This document shows positions 1 through 9,900 of a DNA stretch of 64,000 nt, piece by piece. The stretch is from NCBI GenBank assembly GCA_017619315.1, contig JAFZSN010000006.1:38281-102280 (forward strand), given 5' to 3'. This stretch comes from Candidatus Saccharimonadota bacterium. GTDB lineage: Bacteria > Patescibacteriota > Saccharimonadia > Saccharimonadales > Saccharimonadaceae. How positions within the stretch are numbered: position 1 is the stretch's first letter; each line of letters begins with the position of its first letter. The position numbers were made by a program, and so were the translations under genes. The notes under the pieces are model-generated. The model did not search any database. It worked only from the letters and a program-made list of their open reading frames with translations, and was not told the DNA's origin.

Positions 1-206
1 TATTTAGTATTGTGGCGAGAGCCTACGATGGCGACCGATCTTATTCGCCCCTGTTTTTTCATTTTTGACACATTTTCCGGCAGTTTTCCACGAAAGTACA
101 ATAATTTAGGCTTAAGCGCAATAGCCTCTAACACCTCTGTATATTTGTGCTCTAGGGGTGAAATTTGATTGATTTTTATAAAAAAGTCTGTAAAAAGTGT
201 TGACAT
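1..206 (-). CDS. dprA: DNA-processing protein DprA, N-terminal part (cut by window edge)
   Basis: An open frame reads leftward from an ATG at 206 to the window edge (68 codons). The SD AGGAGA lies 5 nt before the ATG. The translation contains LLYFRGKLPE followed by VAIVGSRHNTK. This is the start of the DprA Rossmann domain, where the family has a 'L-Y-x-G' stretch and then VGSR-x-x-T. DprA loads RecA onto incoming single-stranded DNA during natural transformation, and Saccharibacteria commonly carry competence genes. The C-terminus lies outside the window. The start codon overlaps the -35 box of a divergent ncRNA promoter. The identification rests on about 30 diagnostic residues. Confidence 0.82.
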   Translation of the reverse strand, partial: MSTLFTDFFIKINQISPLEHKYTEVLEAIALKPKLLYFRGKLPENVSKMKKQGRIRSVAIVGSRHNTK

Positions 207-228
207 AGTATCTCCTGTGTGATATAAT
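200..228 (+). promoter_or_regulatory. Consensus sigma-70-type promoter of the ncRNA
   Basis: TTGACA (200-205), a 17-bp spacer, then TATAAT (223-228) preceded by TGA (extended -10). Predicted start near 235. The -35 overlaps the dprA start codon on the other strand, so the two transcription units may interfere. No start codon with an SD follows. The transcript reaches the terminator at 507-544. Confidence 0.8.
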
Positions 229-235
229 AAAGTCA

Positions 236-544
236 GTTGGAGCTTGAAAAAGTCTCCACACCGCACCTAAATAAATTATAATTTTGGCTATACTACTTGT
301 AGTGTAGCAGAAATTGCGAGCTTTTGAAACCCTTTCGACTTAAGAATTTCTTCATGGTTCTTAATGTTTATAAGTATTACCTCCACTTTGAAAGGATCAT
401 TTCGAAGGCTTAGCAATCCCTCTAACCGGCGGGCCCCTAGATGTGTGAGGTGGGCTATCGCTCCGGGGGTTACCCGGTAAATAAGGAAGCGTTAGAGGGC
501 CAAAATACCCTCAGGTGATGCCCACCCTTACCTGAGGGTTTTTT
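236..544 (+). ncRNA. Unassigned ~305-nt structured ncRNA with pseudoknot and terminator
   Basis: This stretch between dprA and the 880-codon gene has its own promoter and ends in a strong terminator (ACCCTCAGGT 507-516 with ACCTGAGGGT 530-539, then T6). Visible helices are GCTATACTAC/GTAGTGTAGC near 293-314, TTAAGAA/TTCTTAA near 339-363, and a closing stem CCCTCTAAC (418-426)/GTTAGAGGG (491-499) that encloses a CCGGG/CCCGG hairpin. GGTGGGC (449-455) is complementary to GCCCACC (520-526) in the terminator loop, forming a pseudoknot. I compared it from memory with tmRNA, RNase P RNA, SRP RNA, 6S RNA, T-box and common riboswitches. None of their diagnostic sequences is present. Function unknown. 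Confidence 0.7.
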
Positions 545-550
545 GGTGGT

Positions 551-3190
551 TTAAACGTTTGCGCCGTAGCGGCGGAGGATGTCTTGAGTTTCCTCATCGT
601 GAGCTACTAGACCTGGGTCTATGCTATCGATCAACAAATTAGGGTCCGCACCGCGCTCCAGCAGGGTTTCCAAGTTGATTTCGATCTCTTCTGGGCCGAG
701 CACCGAGACTAATTTGTTAATATCTAGATTATGTTTCAGAATTATTCCTAGAGCATAATCGTCGATTTCTCCTGGTTGGAGGTTTGAAACCAGTTCGTCA
801 ATATCTATTTTTGCTTTGTGTCTCAGGAGAACGTCTAAATTTCGGGTGATTTCTTCTGGCTGGAGATTTGAAACTAGTTCGTCGATGTCTATTTTTGCAT
901 TGTGACTCAGGAGGACGTCTAAATTCTGGGCGATTTCTGCTGGTTGGAGATTTGAAACTAGTTCGTTGATGTCAATTTTTGCGCCGTGGGAAATGAGTGT
1001 GTCTAGTTTTTCAGTGACATCTCCTGGCCGCATCATTGAGACTAGGTTATCGATATTTGCGCCGTGTTCAATAAGATTGTTTAATTGAAAATAGATATTG
1101 GTTGGACCAATTTTCGAAACTATAGCATCAATATCCGCACCGTGATCGATTAACGTATCTAGTCCTCTGATAACATCTGCTCCCCCTTGAAAGTTTTCTT
1201 TCGGTTTCGTGGCGTTAACTATAGTGTCTATATTTGCTCCATGAGAAATGAGGGTGTCTAGAATATAAATAGTGTCGGATAAATGTAGCTTTGAAATTAA
1301 TGCATCCATATCTATGCTCGCGCCATGAGAGATAAGGGCGTCTAGGTTTGTGGCAGTAACACGTGGGTCTAACCGTGAGACTAGGTCGTCTATGTCTATA
1401 TTTGCTCCGTGGGAAATGAGAGTGTCTAGGTTTCCAGCAATTTGATATAAATCTAGCCATGAAACTAGGCTATCTATATCTGCTCCGTGGGAAATGAGAG
1501 TGTCTAGGTTCTCAATAATGTCATATGCATCTAACCGTAAAACTAGGCTATCTATATCTGCCCCGTGGGAGAGAAGGGCGTCTAGGTTTTCGCTTATCTG
1601 AAATAGATTAAGACTTAAAACTAGATCATCGATATCTGCTCCGTGGGCAACAAGAGCGTCTAAGTTTTCGGCTATACTTCGTGGATCCAGATTTGAAACC
1701 AGGCCGTCAGCATTTACGCCATGATTCAGTGCGTACTCTACGGAATATTTTTCTCTTAATTCAGATACTCTTGGGTCATAACTATTATAGGTGTCCAGAG
1801 TGGCAATTTCACGATGAACCTCGTAGAGGAACTCCAATTCTTCTGTTGTTAGGTCTTCGCCATTTTCCATTTTGCGATCTAGGGCGATGAGGCGGTTCTT
1901 GTCAGCGAATTTAGGCAAGAATTCTTCGCCGCCAGGCAGGGATTTGATTTTTTCTTCTACGATGCCAACTATGGAATCGTGCAAAGCTTGGCCCTTTTTT
2001 AGGCCTGAGATTTCTGCGACGTTACCATCAGGATCAAGGCGAATGGAGGCGCAGCCATTCTTGGCTAGCTTACCAGTTTTTGGGTCTATGAGATGGAAAA
2101 GGATGAACTTGGCCTTGTTTTTGTTGCTTTCGTCTTCACTCTCATCTTCGTAGTAGTCATAGACATCGTCTTCAATCCAATCGTCGTCATCATGATCTTC
2201 GCCATCATCCTCAATCCAATCATCGTCGCCCCAATCATCGTCGTGGTCATCTGCGTCATTTCCGTATGTGCCGTATTTTAGGTAATGCCTGCCTACTGAA
2301 GAGGTGGCTACACACCAACCGGTACCTCTTGCGGCTCTTGCAATGTCGTCTTCTTCACCTAAGCCATATTCTACCCATTCACCTTTTACATCTTCGGCTC
2401 TTTCTGGCGGTTCTATGACTGGGGCGATGTCTTGCCTGATAGCGTTGTAGATTTTAGAGAAGTTACCGGATTGGACTACGTTTTCCAGGTTGATATTACG
2501 TTCGCCTTCTTCAGTGTAGAATTCTTTCTCGCCATTACCGTGGTAGCGGTTAACTACATCAAAGATGGCGGCCAATATTTCTGGGTCCGGGTCTGGGTAG
2601 GGAGCAACGGTGGTTTCGTTACGGGTTTCATACTTATTTTTTCCTTTATTGTAGACGCCCATTTTAGTCATACCATCCCAAGCATAGATCTTAAACCAGA
2701 GTGGGTAAGGGGAGTGCTCATCACCGAGATAGTTGGCCCATTTTTCTAGAGATTCTTTTTGGAACTCACGTTCTTTTTCGTAGTATTGATGTTTTAAATC
2801 TTCAGTCAGCTCAACGTTGCCATAGCCATTATCTCTAAGTTCTTGTTTTTTGGAGTCCCAATACGATTCTGTTATATTGTCGTATTCAATGAGAAGATTA
2901 TCTTTGATGGAAGCTTCCCAGAGTTTTTTCTCTGCGGCATTACCGTGTTTTTCAATGAGTTTTTCTAGGCGTGAGAGATAAGCGAAGGATCTTCTTTCGC
3001 CGTTTTTACCAGAGAGTTTTTCACCTTTTTTAAGAGCTTTATTGAAGCTGGAGTCTACGATTTTTTTGTTGCGTTCGTTGAAGCCTACTTGGCTGAGGGT
3101 TTTGGCGCCGAGCTCCTTAGATTGGGTCTTGGGGTCTTCGTTTTGCTCGTTGTGGTTGTCTTGTGGATTTTCTCCTGGGGTGTTTGGCAT
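551..3190 (-). CDS. Large protein with ankyrin-like HGADID repeats
   Basis: Unrecognised 879-residue protein. The N-terminal ~270 residues are charged. A segment with GTGWCVA and SVGRHYL follows, interrupted by an extremely acidic insert of D, E and W residues (about residues 310-360). After it comes a short beta-rich part (FILFHLIDPKTGKL...). The C-terminal half is about eleven repeats of ~34 residues with the core NLD-x-LI-x-HGADID, resembling the second half of an ankyrin repeat without the TPLH motif, so probably a helical protein-binding solenoid. I chose the start at 3190 because an upstream ATG at 3223 sits inside the -10 box TATAAT (3222-3227). The start at 3190 has AGGA upstream. No signal peptide is evident. 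Confidence 0.8.
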   Translation of the reverse strand: MPNTPGENPQDNHNEQNEDPKTQSKELGAKTLSQVGFNERNKKIVDSSFNKALKKGEKLSGKNGERRSFAYLSRLEKLIEKHGNAAEKKLWEASIKDNLLIEYDNITESYWDSKKQELRDNGYGNVELTEDLKHQYYEKEREFQKESLEKWANYLGDEHSPYPLWFKIYAWDGMTKMGVYNKGKNKYETRNETTVAPYPDPDPEILAAIFDVVNRYHGNGEKEFYTEEGERNINLENVVQSGNFSKIYNAIRQDIAPVIEPPERAEDVKGEWVEYGLGEEDDIARAARGTGWCVATSSVGRHYLKYGTYGNDADDHDDDWGDDDWIEDDGEDHDDDDWIEDDVYDYYEDESEDESNKNKAKFILFHLIDPKTGKLAKNGCASIRLDPDGNVAEISGLKKGQALHDSIVGIVEEKIKSLPGGEEFLPKFADKNRLIALDRKMENGEDLTTEELEFLYEVHREIATLDTYNSYDPRVSELREKYSVEYALNHGVNADGLVSNLDPRSIAENLDALVAHGADIDDLVLSLNLFQISENLDALLSHGADIDSLVLRLDAYDIIENLDTLISHGADIDSLVSWLDLYQIAGNLDTLISHGANIDIDDLVSRLDPRVTATNLDALISHGASIDMDALISKLHLSDTIYILDTLISHGANIDTIVNATKPKENFQGGADVIRGLDTLIDHGADIDAIVSKIGPTNIYFQLNNLIEHGANIDNLVSMMRPGDVTEKLDTLISHGAKIDINELVSNLQPAEIAQNLDVLLSHNAKIDIDELVSNLQPEEITRNLDVLLRHKAKIDIDELVSNLQPGEIDDYALGIILKHNLDINKLVSVLGPEEIEINLETLLERGADPNLLIDSIDPGLVAHDEETQDILRRYGANV
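580..1740 (-). repeat. Tandem ~102-bp coding repeats (HGADID solenoid)
   Basis: About eleven imperfect ~34-codon units repeat through the 3' half of the gene. They are recognisable on the plus strand by recurring words such as GAGTGTCTAGGTT and CCGTGGGA(A/G)A. Two neighbouring units near 790-1000 are almost identical, which suggests recent duplication and makes repeat-number variation likely. Confidence 0.8.
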
Positions 3191-3221
3191 GTATGATATT
3201 CCTAATTCGTTTATGGTTTTC

Positions 3222-3227
3222 ATTATA
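3222..3227 (-). promoter_or_regulatory. Extended -10 box for the repeat-protein gene
   Basis: Read on the minus strand, TGGTATAAT is an extended -10 element. It overlaps the upstream in-frame ATG at 3223, so transcription should begin around 3215 and the first usable start is 3190. Confidence 0.5.
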
Positions 3228-3287
3228 CCATATAGTATATATTCTGTTTAACTGCTTATGCTTGACCGTTATGATATCATAATATAT

Positions 3288-5618
3288 ATGGCAAAAAACT
3301 TAGTGATAGTAGAGAGCCCGGCGAAGGCACATACGATCGAGAAATATCTCGGGTCGGATTTTAAGGTGCTGGCGTCAGTGGGGCATATCAGGAAAGACAC
3401 CAAGGTGGATAAATCTACTTTTGATGTGACTTACGAAATTGATCCAGGGCATAAATCTATTATTACTGAGCTCAAAAAAGAGGCTAAAAGTGCTGACAAA
3501 ATCTGGCTCGCAACCGATGAAGACCGCGAAGGAGAATCTATTTCTTGGCATCTTTTGGAGGTTTTGGATTTGCCGGAGAACACAGCACGTATTACTTTTC
3601 ATGAAATCACAAAGTCGGCTCTAGAAGACGCCATCAAGAATCCGCGCGCAGTGGATATGGATATGGTGTCGTCGCAACAGGCGCGCCAGACTCTCGATAT
3701 GTTGGTGGGGTACGATTTATCTGACATCGTGAGACGCAAAGTCCCGGGTGCGATTTCGGCTGGGCGCGTGCAATCGCCAGCTCTACGCCTCATCGTGGAG
3801 CGCGAGAAGGAAATTGAAAAATTTGATTCAAAATTTAGTTTTAAGGTGACCGGTAAATTTGCTAAGGACGGGGCAGATTTTGACGCTGCGCTCGAAGGCG
3901 CCCAGCCGGGTTCCGAAGACGAGGCTAGAAGTCTTCTCGAAGAGTTGTCTGGGGCAAAATTCTCGGTCGAAGATGTCGAAGAAACAGAGGGGAGCAAAGC
4001 AAACCCGGTGCCATTTACGACTGCGGCTTTGCAGATTGAGGCAAACAGTAAGCTCGGATTCTCGTCACGCACAACGATGAGTGCAGCGCAAGGTTTGTAT
4101 CAGGCTGGTCTCATCACTTATCACAGAACAGACTCTTTGAATTTGTCTTCACAGGCGGTTAATGCGATTGCGAAATATATTGAAAGCGAATTCGGCAACC
4201 CATATCTCAAAGTTCGTCATTTCAAGACCAAAGATGCTCAGGCGCAAGAAGCGCACGAGGCGATTCGTCCGACCGATATTACGAAGATCGCGGCAGGGAA
4301 AAATGATTACGAAAAGAGACTTTATCGTTTGATTTGGGCACGGACGGTGGCGACTCAAATGGCGAATGCGAAAATCGCCAAAACCACCATTCGCATCAAG
4401 CATGGCTTCACAGCGAAGGGTGAAGTGGTGATTTTCGATGGTTTTCTTAAAGTATATGGCAAGAGTAAGGAGCTGGAGCTCCCGAAGGTTAAGAAGGGCG
4501 ACTCGCTAGATCTTCTGAGCTTGACCGCCAAGCAAACTTTTGCCAAACCGCCAGCCCGCTACACCGAAGGTTCTCTAGTGAAGAAGCTCGAAGAGCTCGG
4601 CATCGGGCGTCCATCCACCTATGCTTCAATTATGACTGCGATTCAGGCTCGCAAATACGTCGAGAAGGGCGAATCAGAGGGGCAGGAGCGCGAAGTGGTT
4701 GAGCTGACCGTCGAGCCAGCGTCCGCTAAAGGCGTGCAAAGGGAAGTAGTTAAGGAAAAATACGGCGCAAATAAAGGCAAGTTGCTCCCGACGCCGATTG
4801 GCGAGCTGGTTTCTGGTTTCCTTACTGATAATTTCAAAAACATCGTAGATTATAAATTTACCGCCAACATTGAAAAAGACCTAGATCTAGTGGCGGAAGC
4901 GAAATTGGAACGCGTAAAGATGCTAAAAGACTTTTACGGGCCATTCCGCGATACCGTACTTATGGCTAACGGGGTAGAACGCTATAATAATTCCAAACTC
5001 CTCGGTCACCACCCAGACAACGGTAAACCGATTTATGCGAAAGTTGGCAAAAATGGTGGCTTCATCCAGCTAGGTGATAACGAAAAAGAGGCTGGCGAGA
5101 AACCAAGATTTGCGCCACTTCCTAAGCGAAAATCAGTAAAAACTGTGACCCTGGAGCAAGCCTTGAAACAACTGGCTTTGCCGGCTCTCCCGAGAGAACT
5201 AGGCGAAGCACCGGATGGAGCGATGCTGATTGCCGCAAACGGGCCATTTGGACCATATCTTAAGGGCGGTAAATATAATATACCGATGAAAGACTGCGAT
5301 CCTTATACGGTGACGTTTGAGGAAGCCTTGCCGCTTTATCAGAAAAAACTCGATTCTATGGTGGCCGATTGGGGCGATGTGCAGATTATTATTGGCGCCT
5401 ACGGCCCATATGTAAAAGGCCCGGGCCGCAGGAATAATGTCAAAATCCCGAAAGATGTAGATCCTAAGACCATAACTGAGGAAGCAGCCCGCAAGATGCT
5501 TGAAGAAAAGCCTAAAACCACACGTCGTGGTACGCGTGGCGGCAGAAAAAAAGCAGCTACGAAGAAAACTGCCACGAAAAAGACAGCTACAAAGAAAAAA
5601 ACCACCACAAAAAAGTAG
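3288..5618 (+). CDS. topA: DNA topoisomerase I
   Basis: Type IA topoisomerase (776 residues) that relaxes negative supercoils. It begins MAKNLVIVESPAKAHTIEKY, the canonical Toprim start. TDEDREGE supplies the Toprim acidic residues. GLITYHRTDS carries the catalytic tyrosine (about residue 277). The C-terminus has GPYLKGG- and GPYVKGP-type topoisomerase C-terminal repeats without Cys4 zinc fingers, then a lysine/threonine-rich tail of repeated TKK units that probably binds DNA. An in-frame ATG at 3258 would add ten residues, but the alignment start is 3288. A TATCAT box at 3275-3280 lies 7 nt before 3288, which fits a leaderless mRNA. dprA and topA are neighbours in many bacteria and lie close here too, separated by one gene. 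Confidence 0.97.
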   Translation: MAKNLVIVESPAKAHTIEKYLGSDFKVLASVGHIRKDTKVDKSTFDVTYEIDPGHKSIITELKKEAKSADKIWLATDEDREGESISWHLLEVLDLPENTARITFHEITKSALEDAIKNPRAVDMDMVSSQQARQTLDMLVGYDLSDIVRRKVPGAISAGRVQSPALRLIVEREKEIEKFDSKFSFKVTGKFAKDGADFDAALEGAQPGSEDEARSLLEELSGAKFSVEDVEETEGSKANPVPFTTAALQIEANSKLGFSSRTTMSAAQGLYQAGLITYHRTDSLNLSSQAVNAIAKYIESEFGNPYLKVRHFKTKDAQAQEAHEAIRPTDITKIAAGKNDYEKRLYRLIWARTVATQMANAKIAKTTIRIKHGFTAKGEVVIFDGFLKVYGKSKELELPKVKKGDSLDLLSLTAKQTFAKPPARYTEGSLVKKLEELGIGRPSTYASIMTAIQARKYVEKGESEGQEREVVELTVEPASAKGVQREVVKEKYGANKGKLLPTPIGELVSGFLTDNFKNIVDYKFTANIEKDLDLVAEAKLERVKMLKDFYGPFRDTVLMANGVERYNNSKLLGHHPDNGKPIYAKVGKNGGFIQLGDNEKEAGEKPRFAPLPKRKSVKTVTLEQALKQLALPALPRELGEAPDGAMLIAANGPFGPYLKGGKYNIPMKDCDPYTVTFEEALPLYQKKLDSMVADWGDVQIIIGAYGPYVKGPGRRNNVKIPKDVDPKTITEEAARKMLEEKPKTTRRGTRGGRKKAATKKTATKKTATKKKTTTKK

Positions 5619-5806
5619 ACGAGAATTTAGGCAACTTATTGCCCCAATTTACTAGCTTTACCCCTAGTAATGGCTACTACAATATAATATAGTGACAAAA
5701 CAATTATTTCACCATTTTTTAGTGGTTATGTTTATGTTTTTAATATTATTTTTTATTTTTGTAAAAAGTGTGGTACAATATAAGTGAGATAAATGATAAT
5801 TCGTAG

Positions 5807-5835
5807 TTGACACAAAGTAAATACTATGATATTAT
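5807..5835 (+). promoter_or_regulatory. Promoter for the HARE-HTH regulator
   Basis: TTGACA (5807-5812), 17 bp, TATTAT (5830-5835). The predicted start near 5842 gives a ~40-nt leader with an AGAAAGG Shine-Dalgarno before the ATG at 5883. The rest of 5619-5882 is AT-rich. A second -10-like TACAAT lies at 5774-5779, and TTACTAG/CTAGTAA (5649-5670) may form a weak hairpin after topA. Confidence 0.65.
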
Positions 5836-5882
5836 ATGTAAAATTGATAATATTAACTGGGGTGGATTAAAGAAAGGTATCG

Positions 5883-6911
5883 ATGGAACAAAACGCCGAA
5901 ATCCTCAAAAAAGCAATACGTGGCAGTTTGAAAATTATCGAACAAGACCGCGAAAAAGAAATCATCTCCCGTCGTTTCGGACTGACTGGCAGGAAAGAAA
6001 CCTTGGAGCAGATTGGCGAAATGTTGTCGATCACAAGGGAAAGAGTCAGGCAGCTAGAGAAAGCGATTCTAATTAGGTTGCAAATTGCGGCAGAAGAGGG
6101 TCAAATTCCCGAACTCGCTCCAGCCGAAAAATTACTAATTCGCAATCTAACGGAAATGGGGAGAATTGCCAAGACTTCCGCTCTCGCCGACAAGGTGTAT
6201 GGGCGCAAAACCACCGCGTCTGAAAGGACCGGTATTACTTTTATTGCCACCTTTTCAAAAAGTCTAACGATTATTGAAGAGAACGATAAGTATTATGGCG
6301 CGATCGGAATCGCCGATTACGGAAATAGCTTGGATATCCGAATCAAGGTCGATGAAATCGTGAAAGTAATTCGCGAGAATAAGCAGCCAATGACGATTGA
6401 TGAGCTAGATGAAAAACTGAATTACGAGCACCCAGATCATATCAAGGCTATTGCTTCTGTTTCGAAATTACTTTCGACTTTGAACGGCCTTTGGGGTCTT
6501 GCAAAATGGCCTTCGGTCAATCCGAAGAATATCCGTGATAAGATTTTTGTGATTCTTGAAGCTCACAAGGAACCAATGCACTTCTCTGACATCGCAAAAG
6601 AGATCAAAGAGTCTAATTTCAAGCGTAAAAATGTCACCGTGCAGGCGATCCACAATGAGCTAATCAAGGATAGCCGTTTCGTATTAATTGGAAGAGGAAT
6701 TTATGCGCTTTCGAGCTGGGGTTATAAGAAGGGAACTATTTCCGATATAATCCGTTCGATCCTGGAGAAATCTGACGAGCCGCTGAGCCGCGAAGAAATC
6801 GTGAAGCAGGTCTTGAAGATGCGAAAAGTGAAAGAGACGACCGTATTGCTCAACTTGCAAAACAAAAAATTGTTTAAGAAAGTTGACAAGAATTTATATA
6901 CTCTCGTTTAA
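5883..6911 (+). CDS. Sigma-region-4-like HTH protein with HARE-HTH domains
   Basis: 342 residues, a predicted transcription factor. Residues ~20-65 (REKEIISRRFGL ... ITRERVRQLEKAIL) match sigma-70 region 4, the helix-turn-helix that binds -35 elements. No region 2 is present, so it cannot melt promoters by itself. The remainder holds tandem winged-helix HARE-HTH modules (for example IDELDEKLNYEHPDHIKAIA and IFVILEAHKEPMHFSDIAKE) like those of the RNA polymerase delta subunit RpoE. The ATG follows an AGAAAGG SD. The next gene starts 34 bp downstream with its own -10 box. It may steer or inhibit RNA polymerase, which is inference. Confidence 0.8.
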   Translation: MEQNAEILKKAIRGSLKIIEQDREKEIISRRFGLTGRKETLEQIGEMLSITRERVRQLEKAILIRLQIAAEEGQIPELAPAEKLLIRNLTEMGRIAKTSALADKVYGRKTTASERTGITFIATFSKSLTIIEENDKYYGAIGIADYGNSLDIRIKVDEIVKVIRENKQPMTIDELDEKLNYEHPDHIKAIASVSKLLSTLNGLWGLAKWPSVNPKNIRDKIFVILEAHKEPMHFSDIAKEIKESNFKRKNVTVQAIHNELIKDSRFVLIGRGIYALSSWGYKKGTISDIIRSILEKSDEPLSREEIVKQVLKMRKVKETTVLLNLQNKKLFKKVDKNLYTLV

Positions 6912-6945
6912 TCCGCTCAAGAAAAAAGTGTGATAGAATAATAGT

Positions 6946-9900
6946 ATGGATGCGATTATACATTTCGTTTTAATGCCGATTTTCTGGATACCGGTAGTAG
7001 GTGGGCTGGCCTATCTAACTTACAGAAATTACAAAAAACTAAACAAACTTAAGGTATTAAATGTTGATTCGGTGCTTCTCATGCTTGAGATTCCGAAAAC
7101 TAACGACAAAAAAGAGCTTGCAGCTGAGCAGCTTTTTGCTAGTCTTCATGGTATTTTGCGCGACAAAAGGGAACTAAAGAATTCCGGTGGGGTACAAGAG
7201 CATTTGTCTTTTGAAATCGTGGCGACGACCGGGCAAATCAGGTTTTATGTGTGGGTGCCAAAAGTTTTACAGAGTTTTGTTGAGGGACAAATCTATTCGC
7301 AGTATCCGACCGTGCAGATCTACAAGATGAATGAAGATTACGTGGATGATCGCACAAAATATCCGGTTTGCTATTCAACGGAGCTCGGACTAGTTGATAA
7401 TGAAGCATTGCCGATTAAGACATTTGAGAACTTTGAAGTGGATCCTTTGGCTGGTATCACTGGTACGCTAGCTAAGCTTAGTCCTGACAACACCGAAGAA
7501 TTGTGGGTGCAGATTTTAACTCGCCCGATTCCGGACGATTGGCACAAGGATACGACCGATAAATGGATCAAGAGAATTAAATCTGGGTCTAAGTCGCTAT
7601 TTTCGGGGAACGGAATTGACTGGTCTTGGATATCAGAAGTCTTCTTAGCTCTATTTCGTCCGCCAGCCGGAGGAACTGATTCTGAGGTTAAGATAGAGCT
7701 GTCTGAGCGCGATAAGAACCGCATCGCTAAGGCCGAGGAGAAGGCTACTAAGCTGGGTTACGAGGTTAAAATTCGCCTAGTTTATCTTGGGCAAAACGAA
7801 ACAGATGCGAAGCTCAATATGCAGGCGCTCGTCGGTACTTTCAAGCAGTACAACTCGACTAACCTCAACGGTTTCCGGCAGCTTGGTGGCAGCTTTAACA
7901 AAGACGACCTCGACGCGTACAAGATGCGCCAATTCTCCAATCGTGGCTTTATTCTTAATATTTCAGAGCTGGCTAGCGTTTATCATTTGCCGCATACTTC
8001 GGTGGAGACGCCAAATATCGTCTGGGCTTCATCAAAGACAGCCGAACCACCAGCCAAACTTCCTACCATAACCGGTAATCCTGAGACCGATGCAAATATT
8101 TCCGCTTTTGGCCTAACGAACTTCCGTGGGATCAACCACCAGTTTGGTTTGCTCCGTAGGGATCGTTCGCGTCACGTATATATTATTGGTCAGACCGGGG
8201 CAGGGAAAAGCGGCCTTCTAGAATTAATGGCGCTTTCTGATGTTTTTTATAATCAGGGTTATTGTATTATTGACCCGCATGGTGATTTCGCGATCGACAA
8301 TCTACGTTTCGTGCCAGAATCCAGAATTAAAGACGTGGTTTATTTCAACCCGGCAGACACGGCTTTCCCTGTTGCATTTAACCCGCTCGAAGTATCAGAT
8401 CCGGCCAAGAAACCAAATATCTGTTCTGAGGTAATTGGCGTCTTGAAGCGTATGTTCGGCGATTCTTGGGGCCCTAGGCTTGAACATATTTTAAGGTATA
8501 CACTACTAGCACTTCTCGACCGCCCTTCAACGACGCTGCTTGATATTTCAAGACTTCTGACCGACAAGGATTTCCGTAAAGAGACTTTGGAATACTGCCA
8601 GGACGTCACGGTTTTGCAGTTCTGGAAACACGAGTTCGGTCAATGGAATGAGAAGCAGGTTAACGAGTCCATCGCACCAGTCCTTAACAAGGTGGGTGCC
8701 TTTACGGCGAACCCGATCATTCGTAATATTATCGGTCAAGAGAAATCATCCTTTGATATCCGTAAAATCATGGATGAGGGTAAAATCTTGGTCGTTAATC
8801 TATCCAAAGGTTTAATCGGCGAGGATAATGCGGGGATTCTAGGGTCATTCCTCGTTACCAAAGTACAGCTTGCGGCAATGTCACGCTCCGACATCGATAG
8901 AATCGAAGACAGACGCCCGTTCTATCTTTACGTAGATGAGTTCCAGAACTTCGCGACGGAGTCATTCTCGGTGATTCTATCTGAGGCTCGTAAGTATGGT
9001 CTTAACCTTACCGTGGCTAACCAGTATGTCGCCCAGATGACCGACACCGTTCGCGATGCGGTGTTTGGTAACGTAGGTACGACTATTTCATTCCGTGTCT
9101 CGGCGGATGATGCACCGGTGCTAGTTAAGCAATTCGAACCGACTTTTGAAGAGTCTGATATTATCCAGCTAAACAACCGTCACTTTATTATTTCAATGAT
9201 TATCAACGGTGAAAAAGTGCCTGCCTTCTCTGCTACGACGTTACAAATTCCAGATACCCCAGCTGACAACTTCGATGCCATCGTGGCGCATTCTCGCGAG
9301 TACTTCGCTCGCCCAAGGCTGGAAGTCGAGAAAGAGATCCGTGAGACAATTGAGCAATCCGAAAAATACAAACGTGAGCTATCTGATTCTGGTAGACAGC
9401 CCGAACCTAAACTAGTCATAGACACTAACGAGAAGCCTGTATTTAGGCCTGTAAATACGAGAGACGACTCCAGGCGTTCTCGCGATAATAGTTTCTCTAT
9501 CCATCCCGAACATAAACCGAACGTAAGGTTTGTGCCTACACCACAGGCCGATCTCCGTAAATCGGGTCTCAGCCCGAATGCCGCCGAAGGTAAAGAGCGA
9601 CTAGGATTAAAGGATCTAGCTAAACTAGTAGGAGCGCAGGGAATCGATGACTCTCTAGAAGAAAAGGGAAAGAGTGCTCCTGGACATAAGGCTGACAGCA
9701 AGAAAGCTGCTAATAAAGCAAATAACAATGCCTTCAATAAGACCGCTGATAAGGCCATAGACAAGCCAGCCGACAAACCGTCCAAAAACAAAAAACGTAA
9801 CGCCAAAAAGCGTGATGCAGCCGCCAGGAAAGGGAAAAAGCACTCTGAAAAATCCTCAGAAACTCCTGTAGTTCCCTCTGGTGAGGCCAAAAATGCCCCC

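Noticed and set aside
343-420. Short ORFs inside the ncRNA (19-20 codons, both strands)
   Set aside because: No SD at a usable distance. The frames overlap helices of the RNA.
236-544. tmRNA, RNase P RNA or SRP RNA
   Set aside because: No tRNA-like 3' end, no universal RNase P P4 sequences (only a stray GGCTTA and AAGTC), and no SRP GGAAG-type apical loop. Kept as an unassigned ncRNA.
580-1740. CRISPR-like array
   Set aside because: The regular repeats are in-frame codons of a solenoid protein; there are no spacer/repeat boundaries and no cas genes in the window.
1215-2749. Several ORFs of 60-105 codons opposite or overlapping the repeat-protein gene
   Set aside because: Out-of-frame shadows of a strong coding frame without SD or promoter.
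5399-5608. Minus-strand ORF over the topA tail
   Set aside because: Mirror of the lysine-rich tail codons; hydrophobic low-complexity product without an SD.
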